A stretch of 7,244 bases of DNA from Deltaproteobacteria bacterium. GTDB lineage: Bacteria > Desulfobacterota > Desulfobacteria > Desulfobacterales > Desulfatibacillaceae. The DNA is taken from contig JAFDHW010000117.1 in NCBI GenBank assembly GCA_019308705.1, positions 1-7,244 on the forward strand, written 5' to 3'. The translations under genes were made by a program, and so were the position numbers. Under the pieces are notes generated by a model that was given only the letters and a program-made list of their open reading frames with translations, made no database searches and was not told where the DNA came from. How positions within the stretch are numbered: the first letter of the stretch is position 1; each line of letters begins with the position of its first letter. This document shows, one piece after another, positions 1 to 5,397 of this stretch.

Positions 1-15
1 GGCGAGCCCGAAGGG

Positions 16-31
16 TGAACAATTTTGCCCG
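16..31 (+). repeat. Inverted partial copy of the downstream repeat unit
   Basis: TGAACAATTTTGCCCG here is the reverse complement of CGGGCAAAATTGCTCA at 132-147 with one mismatch in 16. The two arms enclose about 100 bp, as would terminal inverted repeats of a small non-autonomous element or two opposing copies of a REP-like unit. The window starts only 15 bp upstream, so the left context cannot be read. Confidence 0.5.
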
Positions 32-96
32 AATGGCAGAATTCCTCAAATAATCAGACCGTCTTTGGCGCAAGACCCGAAAAACAGCTCCAACGG

Positions 97-116
97 ATTG
101 AATCAAATTGAATCAA
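97..116. repeat. Perfect 10-bp tandem duplication
   Basis: ATTGAATCAA occurs twice head to tail (97-106, 107-116), between the inverted repeat arms at 16-31 and 132-147. It is probably a replication-slippage product. No function is suggested. Confidence 0.7.
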
Positions 117-130
117 AGAAAAATTCGATC

Positions 131-202
131 TCGGGCAAAATTGCTCATGAATAATCCGGGATAACTATTTTATTCGGTGAAATTTTTCATGAATAATTCG
201 GG
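131..202 (-). repeat. Diverged tandem repeat, about 30-bp unit at 42-bp period
   Basis: On the minus strand, two copies of a unit of about 30 bp start at 202 and 160. The first 16 bases of each (187-202 and 145-160 on the plus strand: TCATGAATAATTCGGG and TCATGAATAATCCGGG) differ at one base. The remaining half aligns with a few changes and one indel. The first copy abuts the stop codon of the acyl-CoA dehydrogenase. The AT-rich composition and flanking position fit a dispersed intergenic repeat (REP-like). I do not recognise the family. Confidence 0.6.
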
Positions 203-1792
203 CTAAGAACCCTCCACCTCGGCCAGGGCCAGGTCCTGGTAGGCGTGAAAGAGCCTGTGGCAGAAGGAATCCCAGTTTTTGCACGCCTGCTTGGTTTCCT
301 CGTCCATGGTGAACAGGTGGGGCAGGGCGGCGTAGTCCATGATCTCCTCGGAAAGCTCTTTGACCACCTGTTCGTCCGCGCCGGAAAGCAGGTCGGCCAC
401 CAGTTCCCTGGGCGGGTACCAGGAAGCCGCCCGGGTGAGGTCGCGGTGGATCTGGGTCAAAAGCACGTTCCTGGGACCCTCCCACAGCTCGTTCACCGCC
501 CCGTCGCGGTACAGCCGGGGCAGGTCGGAAAAATCCTCCATGACCCCGTGGCCCCCGAAAAGGGACATGGCCAGGCGGGCGGAGTCCACCGCGTCCCATG
601 AGGCGGTGATCTTCTGGAGCATGACCAGCTCGCGCACCCGGAAACGCTTTCTGGCCGCCTCGGGCGGTTCGTCCGTGACCAGGCCGCCCTTCAACCCGTC
701 GGGCAGGTCCAGAAACCCGGAATACACCTTGAAGGACCCGGCGGTGGTGCGGTTGGCCGCGAGGTCGAGCTGGTCCAGTTGGCCCGCGGCCAGGGGAAAC
801 CGGGCCACGGGCAGGCCGAAGGCGGTGCGGAAATTGGCGTAGGCCCGGGCCTCCCGGGCGCCGCGCGCCATGCCGGCCCCGGCGGAAAGCCCCACCGTGA
901 GCCGGGAAAGGGCCAGGACGATGCCCACCACGTTGGCCAGGCCCCGGTCCAGGGGCCCCACGGGCCAGGCCACGGCTCCGTCGTAGGTGATCTCCGCGGT
1001 GGGAAGCTCCGCGGTGCCCATCTTCCACTTGATGCGGTTGATCACGTGGCCGTTGCGTTTTTCCTCGCCGGGCAAATACGCCGGCACCACGAACAGGGCC
1101 ACCTTTTCCGAGCCCCTGGGTTTGGCCGTGACCAGGGCGTAGTCCGCGTGCACGGCGGAACAGAAGAACTTGTCCCCATAGAGCCGGTAAGCGCCGTTTT
1201 CCCCGGGAACAGCCTCCACCAGGTTGGCGGGCACGTCGGAGCCGCCCTGGATTTCGGACAAAAACTGGGCCCCGATGCCGAACTCGCCGTTTCTCCCTTC
1301 CCGGCAGTGGTCCAGGATGTCGCGGGTCTCGGGCCTGTCCGCAAACCGGTCCAGGATCTCCACCAGGCCCTCGGTGCACACCAGGGGGCAGGAAATGCAG
1401 GCCTCGCCGTTTTCGTAGACGAGGTACATGGAGACAAGCCGGACCCACCGGGGGGTGGATCGGGAGAACAGGCCCAGGGAGAACACCTCGCGCTCCATGG
1501 TGGTAACCTCCATGGGCCGGACGATCTTGTCCACCCGGTTGCCGTGGCCGTCGAAGTGCTCCACGTACGGCCTGTTTTCGGGCCTGGAAGCCTTTTCGGC
1601 GAATCGGCGCCAGCGCCGGGACGCCTTTGCCGAGACTTCCCTGGCCCGGGCGTCCACCGCGTCGAACATGTCCCCGGAATAAAAGGCCGCCACCTTCTGC
1701 AAGAAGGGATCGTCGGCCCAGTAGTCCACGTTTTCGCGCCATTGCAGGAATTCGTTGAAACTATAGGGGTTGTGAGGGTCTGGAAGGGTCAT
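203..1792 (-). CDS. AidB-like acyl-CoA dehydrogenase family flavoprotein
   Basis: This 529-residue protein belongs to the acyl-CoA dehydrogenase superfamily, whose members are soluble FAD enzymes that oxidise acyl-CoA thioesters at the alpha-beta bond and usually pass electrons to ETF. The AidB-type signature is visible: FLSEIQGGSDV at residues 177-187 (flavin/substrate loop), KFFCS at 208-212, the FGGHG segment at 412-416, and RLYRDGAVNELWEG at 426-439. Glu438 sits where the family's catalytic base lies. The length is close to E. coli AidB (about 541 aa) and exceeds that of ordinary short-chain dehydrogenases (about 380 aa), with extra helices at both ends. The ATG is well supported: AAGGAGG lies at 1798-1804 with a 5-nt gap, and the gene ends in TAG. 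It is transcribed away from the neighbouring signalling/chaperone genes, and no ETF or CoA-ligase gene is in view. The family assignment is firm. The substrate is unknown, and a DNA-alkylation-response role like that of AidB should not be assumed. Confidence 0.93.
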   Translation of the reverse strand: MTLPDPHNPYSFNEFLQWRENVDYWADDPFLQKVAAFYSGDMFDAVDARAREVSAKASRRWRRFAEKASRPENRPYVEHFDGHGNRVDKIVRPMEVTTMEREVFSLGLFSRSTPRWVRLVSMYLVYENGEACISCPLVCTEGLVEILDRFADRPETRDILDHCREGRNGEFGIGAQFLSEIQGGSDVPANLVEAVPGENGAYRLYGDKFFCSAVHADYALVTAKPRGSEKVALFVVPAYLPGEEKRNGHVINRIKWKMGTAELPTAEITYDGAVAWPVGPLDRGLANVVGIVLALSRLTVGLSAGAGMARGAREARAYANFRTAFGLPVARFPLAAGQLDQLDLAANRTTAGSFKVYSGFLDLPDGLKGGLVTDEPPEAARKRFRVRELVMLQKITASWDAVDSARLAMSLFGGHGVMEDFSDLPRLYRDGAVNELWEGPRNVLLTQIHRDLTRAASWYPPRELVADLLSGADEQVVKELSEEIMDYAALPHLFTMDEETKQACKNWDSFCHRLFHAYQDLALAEVEGS

Positions 1793-1816
1793 TGCATCCT
1801 CCTTGGATGTTGGGGC

Positions 1817-1844
1817 AATATAGCAGAAAATTTCTTTTGGCGCA
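1817..1844 (-). promoter_or_regulatory. Candidate extended -10 promoter for the acyl-CoA dehydrogenase gene
   Basis: Read on the minus strand, TATATT (1817-1822) matches five of six bases of the sigma-70 -10 box and is preceded by TGC, the extended -10 form. A 16-nt spacer leads to a poor -35 (TGCGCC, 1839-1844). Transcription would start near 1810, giving a leader of about 18 nt that just contains the strong Shine-Dalgarno at 1798-1804. This is a motif match only. Confidence 0.4.
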
Positions 1845-1862
1845 GGCCCCGCCCATGCCCAT

Positions 1863-1874
1863 CCGCCCGGGCGG
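1863..1874. repeat. GC palindrome between divergent promoters
   Basis: CCGCCCGGGCGG is a perfect 12-bp palindrome, and its flanks continue the symmetry imperfectly (ATCC on the left, GGGAT on the right). It lies between the two divergent promoter candidates, where an operator could affect both genes. Such palindromes also arise by chance in GC-rich DNA, and no T-run follows that would make it a terminator. Confidence 0.35.
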
Positions 1875-1915
1875 GATCAGGCTCCCGGCCCCAGGCGCCA
1901 TGCGGGCTTTTTCAC

Positions 1916-1944
1916 TTGCTAAAAAAGGTGCTTTCTGATATTTT
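1916..1944 (+). promoter_or_regulatory. Candidate sigma-70 promoter for the DUF4388/CNB-PilZ operon
   Basis: TTGCTA (1916-1921) and TATTTT (1939-1944) are each 4/6 matches to the -35 and -10 boxes, with an ideal 17-nt spacer and a TG two bases upstream of the -10 (extended -10). The site lies in a locally AT-rich patch. Transcription would begin near 1951, leaving a leader of about 170 nt before the ATG at 2121. This start point argues against translation from the upstream TTG at 1959, because no ribosome binding site would fit. Confidence 0.4.
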
Positions 1945-2015
1945 TTGATTCTTGTAGGTTGTCAATCTTAACGCACGCGGATCATCAGCGAATTTTCGAC
2001 CGGGGGCGGGCTGCC

Positions 2016-2038
2016 GTGTCCCTCCATGGGGGGGACGC
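2016..2038 (+). other. Strong stem-loop in the predicted 5' leader
   Basis: Positions 2016-2025 pair with 2029-2038 to form a 10-bp, mostly G-C stem with two G-U pairs and a 3-nt loop. No T-run follows, so it does not look like an intrinsic terminator. It lies about 80 nt upstream of the ATG at 2121. Two further small hairpins nearer the start, CCGG-TTCG-CCGG (2078-2089) and CCGGAC/GTCCGG (2086-2091 with 2098-2103), share bases and cannot both form. No known riboswitch core, including the GEMM cyclic di-GMP type, is recognisable. Confidence 0.4.
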
Positions 2039-2120
2039 ACACGCGGCCTTGGTGCCCTTTGATGAGGGAGTCTCTTGCCGGTTCGCCGGACGGCGGGGTC
2101 CGGGGCCGGGGTGCCCATCC

Positions 2121-3449
2121 ATGCATCTAAAAGGCAGTTTCGAAGCATCGTCTTTAGCCGGCATCCTCCAGCTCCTTTCCCAGGAAAGGAAGACCGGGGT
2201 TCTGCGCCTTACCTCGGGCGACGCCGAGGTCCAGCTCTTCATCCAGGAAGGGGCGGTCATCTACGCCCGCAGCAACCAGCAGGAAATGCGCATCGGCGCC
2301 TTGTTGAAGTCCAAGGGCGTCATCACCGCCGAGCAGTTGGAGGACTGCCTGGCCACCGCCCGCAGGGAAAAGGCGGCCTTGGGCAGCGTCCTGGTCAAGA
2401 AGGGCCTGGTGGACGTGAAGGTGTTGAAGGAAATCATCGCGGACCAGGCTGAGCAGGTGATTTACAACGTGTTTTTGTGGGACAAGGGGCAATTCAATTA
2501 CTCCGACGCCGAGCAGATTCCCAAGGGGCTTCTGGTCACCAATCTGGATATCATGAACGTCATTCTGGAGGCCACCCGCCGGATCGACGAAATGGACGTC
2601 CTGAAAAAGGAGATTCCCGGGGACCAAGCCGTATTCGCCATGACGGAGAAGGCGGCCAAGGGCGAGGAGATCAAGCTGTCCCCGCCCGAGTGGCGATTCT
2701 TGAGCCTGTTCGACGGCCAGCGGACCGTGGCCGAGGCCATCACCGACAGCGGCTACGACAAGTACAACGGCTACAAGATGCTCCACTCCTTGATCTCCCT
2801 GGGCTTGGCGGAGATGGTGGAGGAGGTGGGAACCCCCACTTCGGAGTACGCGGGCATCGTGGAGGTCTACGACGACATCCTGCGGGAAGTACGAAAGGCC
2901 GTGGAGGATTTCATGCGCCAACGCCCCTTTGTCCTGGTGGATGAAGAGGGCCGCCGGGTCAAGGTGGACGACCCGGACAAGATCAGGTCGCTGCGGGAAG
3001 ACCAGCTGGTGAAATGGACGGCCGGGATCATGGAGCAGTGCAAGCCCGAACCCAAGGGCTCCCGGGACCCATTGGCCGGCTTTTCCGTGTACAACACGCA
3101 GGAAAAGAACATAAAAGAGCTGGTCGTCGCTATGAAGGATTACAAGGACCCCACGCGGGGAGGGCTGTTTCTGGCCGTGACCTTGCGCGAATACCTGACC
3201 AGGCTCATGGAACGGATCCCCCTGTTGATAGGGGCCGAGCTTACCCAGGAGCTTCTGTGGGAGCTGGAGCGCATGGTGCGCTACATGCTCAGGAGATCCC
3301 CAAACCTCGCGGAGAAACATGACCTTTTTGGCGACATCCGCCGGGTGCTGAAAAAGACCGAGGACCGCATCCGGGACAAGGACAGCCTGCCGAAGCGGTC
3401 CGGGGGTGTTTTCGCCGTGCGGGTGGACCAGGCAGGGGGTATGCGATGA
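2121..3449 (+). CDS. DUF4388 (PATAN-type) protein with GspE-N-like and winged-helix-like segments
   Basis: This predicted cytoplasmic protein has 442 residues. Residues 1-50 fit the start of DUF4388, with MHLKGSFEASSLAGILQLLS followed by the KTGVLRL strand and an LFIQEGAVIYA hairpin. Residues 56-125 contain IGALLKSKGVITAEQLEDCL and then LGSVLVKKGLVDVKVLKEII, two repeats resembling the N-terminal domain of GspE/PilB-type ATPases. Residues about 185-235 resemble the winged-helix-like module often attached to DUF4388. Residues about 245-425 are helical, charged and unrecognised. I chose ATG 2121 because DUF4388 proteins normally begin this way and GGGGTG (2108-2113) gives a modest Shine-Dalgarno. 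The open frame extends upstream to TTG 1959. The stop overlaps the next gene by 4 bp, so the two are probably translationally coupled. DUF4388 is known from regulatory and gliding-motility contexts. The role here is inferred to be a protein-interaction or signalling adaptor. Confidence 0.88.
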   Translation: MHLKGSFEASSLAGILQLLSQERKTGVLRLTSGDAEVQLFIQEGAVIYARSNQQEMRIGALLKSKGVITAEQLEDCLATARREKAALGSVLVKKGLVDVKVLKEIIADQAEQVIYNVFLWDKGQFNYSDAEQIPKGLLVTNLDIMNVILEATRRIDEMDVLKKEIPGDQAVFAMTEKAAKGEEIKLSPPEWRFLSLFDGQRTVAEAITDSGYDKYNGYKMLHSLISLGLAEMVEEVGTPTSEYAGIVEVYDDILREVRKAVEDFMRQRPFVLVDEEGRRVKVDDPDKIRSLREDQLVKWTAGIMEQCKPEPKGSRDPLAGFSVYNTQEKNIKELVVAMKDYKDPTRGGLFLAVTLREYLTRLMERIPLLIGAELTQELLWELERMVRYMLRRSPNLAEKHDLFGDIRRVLKKTEDRIRDKDSLPKRSGGVFAVRVDQAGGMR

Positions 3450-4180
3450 GCACGCAAAACAAGCCGGAAATGGCCGGCCAGGCGGCCGTGGCGGACATGT
3501 TCCCCATCCTCAGGGAAGAAACCTACGAGGACGGGGACGTCATCTTCAAGGAAGGCGACCCGGGCAAGTGGGTGTACATCATCCTGTCCGGCGCGGTTTC
3601 CATCGGCAAGAAGCTTATGGGCGAGTACGCCACCGTGGAGGTCATGCGCAAGGACGAGGTGTTCGGGGAGATGGCTTTTGTCACGGGTATGCCCAGAAGC
3701 GCCACCGCCCTGGCCATGGGCCGCACCACTGTGGGGGTGGTGGACCCCGACGCCCTGCGCGAGGAGTTCAAATCCCTTTCGCCGGCCATGCGCAAGATGT
3801 TCACTTCTTTGGCCTTCCGCCTGAAAAAGACCACCGACGCCACCGCCGGAGTCTCCTACGTCCGCCGGTACCCGCGGGTTTTGCGCACCTACTACCTCAC
3901 CTACCAGGACGGGGACGATTGGCTTTCGGGCTACACCCACGACGCCAGCTGCGGCGGGCTGTTCATCAAGACCGACAAGCCCTTGGAAGAGGGCTCGGAA
4001 TTCCTTTTGAGTCTAAGCCTGCCCAACGAGGCCGAACCGGTGAACATCCATTGCGAGGTGGTCTGGGTACGCCCCCCGGGCCAGGACTCCGAAACCATGC
4101 CCCAGGGCATGGGGGTGAAGTTTCTGGGCATATCCAAGGAGGATTATGACCGGCTGCGGGTCCATGTGCCGGATTGTTGA
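3446..4180 (+). CDS. Cyclic-nucleotide-binding (CNB) plus PilZ domain fusion protein
   Basis: This is a 244-residue cytoplasmic two-domain receptor. Residues about 18-130 form a CNB (CRP-type sensor) domain with the phosphate-binding cassette FGEMAFVTGMPRSATA at 73-88. It retains the Glu75 and Arg84 expected for cAMP or cGMP binding. Residues about 138-240 form a PilZ domain with the cyclic di-GMP signature intact: RxxxR at 140-144 and DASCGG (DxSxxG) at 166-171, then a conserved MGVKF strand at 222-226. There is no DNA-binding helix-turn-helix, enzyme domain or membrane segment, so output is probably by protein contact. Its ATG overlaps the upstream stop (ATGA), and AGGGGGT at 3434-3440 supplies the ribosome binding site with 5-nt spacing. 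This ties its production to the DUF4388 protein. Both domains are confident. Binding of either nucleotide, and the target of the signal, are inference. Confidence 0.94.
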   Translation: MSTQNKPEMAGQAAVADMFPILREETYEDGDVIFKEGDPGKWVYIILSGAVSIGKKLMGEYATVEVMRKDEVFGEMAFVTGMPRSATALAMGRTTVGVVDPDALREEFKSLSPAMRKMFTSLAFRLKKTTDATAGVSYVRRYPRVLRTYYLTYQDGDDWLSGYTHDASCGGLFIKTDKPLEEGSEFLLSLSLPNEAEPVNIHCEVVWVRPPGQDSETMPQGMGVKFLGISKEDYDRLRVHVPDC

Positions 4181-4215
4181 AGTCGCGGGCTTTTTTCAGG
4201 ATTAACGGGTGCTTC

Positions 4216-4235
4216 CCGCCGGCAGCGCCCGGCGG
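4216..4235. repeat. Short inverted repeat (hairpin) in the CNB-PilZ to GrpE gap
   Basis: CCGCCGG (4216-4222) and CCGGCGG (4229-4235) form a perfect 7-bp G-C stem with a 6-nt loop, 36 bp past the CNB-PilZ stop. No T-run follows it; the only T-run (4191-4196) lies before it, so it is not a canonical intrinsic terminator. It could still protect a 3' end or cause pausing. Confidence 0.4.
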
Positions 4236-4269
4236 AGGTCCTCTTGCCGGGGAAAAAAGCAATATTTCC

Positions 4270-4300
4270 TTGACAAATATCGGAATTCATGGCGAAAAAT
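4270..4300 (+). promoter_or_regulatory. Candidate promoter upstream of the grpE-like/hsp70 pair
   Basis: A perfect TTGACA -35 (4270-4275) lies in an AT-rich patch. The best -10 candidate is AAAAAT (4295-4300), 4/6 with a wider-than-ideal 19-nt spacer. Transcription would start about 120 nt upstream of the GTG at 4429. I see no CIRCE inverted repeat and no sigma-32-type CCCCAT -10, so there is no sequence sign of classical heat-shock control. The weak -10 limits confidence. Confidence 0.3.
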
Positions 4301-4428
4301 TTGGGCTTGTCCTGCGAGGAGAGACCAAGGCCGATCACCCCGAACGGCACCGGCACCTGTAAAGAAGAAAGCGCAAAAACAGGCCGGGCACAACCAGCGG
4401 GAAAGCATGACCGCGAAAGGCGTTTGAC

Positions 4429-5361
4429 GTGACCGAGTACGAGAGCCGCTCTCCGGGGGAGCCGGAAGAAGAGCAAGACCGGCGAGAGCCGGAAGAAATG
4501 CCCCGGCGCGAGATGGAGGACTCCGGGGAGGGGAGACCCGCGGGGTCGCCGCCGGAAGACGCCCCGGCGGAGCCTTTCTCCCTTGTCCCGGAACCGGAAC
4601 AGCCGGGGCCGGATTCCGCGGACCAGGCACCCGTGGAGGCCGGGGTTTCGACGCCTGCCGCCGGGGTTTCCACCACCCGGGAGGAGACGCTTTCCCCGGG
4701 TGGAATGGACCAGGGCGCGGCGGAGGACCAGCCCGTGTTCGGGCTCGAGCCGGAGTACGAAGCGCCTGCCTCCGGGGAGGAGATCCTTTCGGAGATCGGC
4801 ATTTCCTTGACCGGCGACGGCGAAGGGGCCAGGGCCCTGGAGGACATGGCCGCCCAGTTGCACGGACTGAGCGAGCAATTGGATGGTTTGCGCTCGGAAT
4901 TCCAGGAAAAGATCAAGGAGAATCGTTTCCGGGAAGAGACCATCGAGAGATTGCACAAGGAGCTTCAGGTCCATCGCGAAGGGATCGTGAAAAAGCACCT
5001 TCATTCCGTGGTCGTGGATGTGATCAAGCTCATCGATGACTTACGCCGGCTTGTCGGGCATTACCGTTCCAAGGAACTGACCGCCGATGACCTGCCCAAG
5101 CTTTTGGATATCTTGTCGGACATACCCAGGGACCTGGAGGATCTCTTCCTCTGGCAGGGGGTCAGTTCTTTTGTGGAGGAGGGGAACCGTTTCGATCCCA
5201 GCCGCCAGCGCATCACCAGGAAGATTGTCACTGACGACCCTTCTCTGGACAAGACCATCGCGGAGCGAGTCCTGCCCGGATACGAGTGGGACGGCAAAGT
5301 GATCCGGCCGGAGCTTGTGGCGGTGTACGTATGCGACCGGGCTGACGCGAAGAGTTTGTAG
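4429..5361 (+). CDS. GrpE-family nucleotide exchange factor with long acidic N-terminal extension
   Basis: GrpE proteins release ADP from Hsp70 in the cytoplasm. This one has 310 residues, against the usual 170-210. Residues 1-135 are rich in Glu, Pro, Gly and Ser and look disordered. Residues about 136-205 are a predicted long coiled-coil (dimer) helix. Residues about 205-245 are a short helical region (DDLPKLLDILSDIPRDLEDL). Residues 244-302 form the C-terminal beta-wing that contacts Hsp70, recognised by GVSSFVEEGNRFDP (244-257) and GYEWDGKVIRPELVAVY (284-300). The His-Glu-Ala stretch that usually follows FDP is replaced by basic residues (RQRITRK). The GTG start is forced: an in-frame stop lies at 4408-4410, the next in-frame ATG is codon 24, and GAAAGG at 4415-4420 is a reasonable ribosome binding site. 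It sits 36 bp before an Hsp70 gene and is probably its dedicated partner, distinct from a housekeeping GrpE. Confidence 0.87.
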   Translation: MTEYESRSPGEPEEEQDRREPEEMPRREMEDSGEGRPAGSPPEDAPAEPFSLVPEPEQPGPDSADQAPVEAGVSTPAAGVSTTREETLSPGGMDQGAAEDQPVFGLEPEYEAPASGEEILSEIGISLTGDGEGARALEDMAAQLHGLSEQLDGLRSEFQEKIKENRFREETIERLHKELQVHREGIVKKHLHSVVVDVIKLIDDLRRLVGHYRSKELTADDLPKLLDILSDIPRDLEDLFLWQGVSSFVEEGNRFDPSRQRITRKIVTDDPSLDKTIAERVLPGYEWDGKVIRPELVAVYVCDRADAKSL

Positions 5362-5397
5362 GGAGAACCCGTTAGGCAGAACGTTTGGGGAGACTTC

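Larger units (their letters stand above)
1793..2120. other. Divergent intergenic region
   Basis: These 328 bp separate the minus-strand acyl-CoA dehydrogenase from the plus-strand operon. Part of it (about 1815-1845 and 1911-1965) is AT-rich and carries a promoter candidate for each direction. Between them is a GC-rich block with the perfect 12-bp palindrome CCGCCCGGGCGG (1863-1874). Positions 1951-2120 would be the leader of the rightward transcript and contain a strong hairpin. The reading frame of the downstream gene stays open back to a TTG at 1959, so a longer N terminus is formally possible. The translated extension looks unlike the DUF4388 family, however, and the TTG has no convincing ribosome binding site. 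I see no other gene here. Confidence 0.6.

Noticed and set aside
165..1742. A 525-codon open frame on the minus strand, offset from the acyl-CoA dehydrogenase frame
   Set aside because: Its product is low-complexity Arg/Gly/Pro-rich with no recognisable domain. The other frame gives a clear AidB-like protein with catalytic motifs and a strong ribosome binding site. Long shadow frames are expected in GC-rich genes.
779..1948. A 389-codon plus-strand frame antisense to the acyl-CoA dehydrogenase
   Set aside because: It is rich in Gly, His, Val and Pro, matches no family, and mirrors the codon pattern of the real gene on the other strand.
1951..2120. Possible cyclic di-GMP (GEMM) riboswitch in the operon leader, suggested by the PilZ gene downstream
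   Set aside because: The conserved GEMM core and tetraloop-receptor pattern are not present. Only generic GC-rich hairpins are seen.
2154..3320. A 388-codon minus-strand frame antisense to the DUF4388 gene
   Set aside because: It is a shadow frame: the plus strand carries recognisable DUF4388 and GspE-N-like motifs, while this product has none.
4181..4200. T-run at 4191-4196 just after the CNB-PilZ stop as an intrinsic terminator
   Set aside because: No stable stem immediately precedes the T-run. The nearest inverted repeat (CCGGC/GCCGG, 4150-4172) lies inside the coding end and is too far upstream.
4302..4316. A GG...GC spacing resembling a sigma-54 promoter (TTGG...TGC)
   Set aside because: The spacing between the GG and GC elements is one base short of the required distance, and the surrounding bases do not match.
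4209..4427. A 72-codon frame starting with GTG and ending one base before the GrpE-like start
   Set aside because: The product is very basic with no motif, the start lacks a ribosome binding site, and the frame covers the hairpin and promoter candidate.
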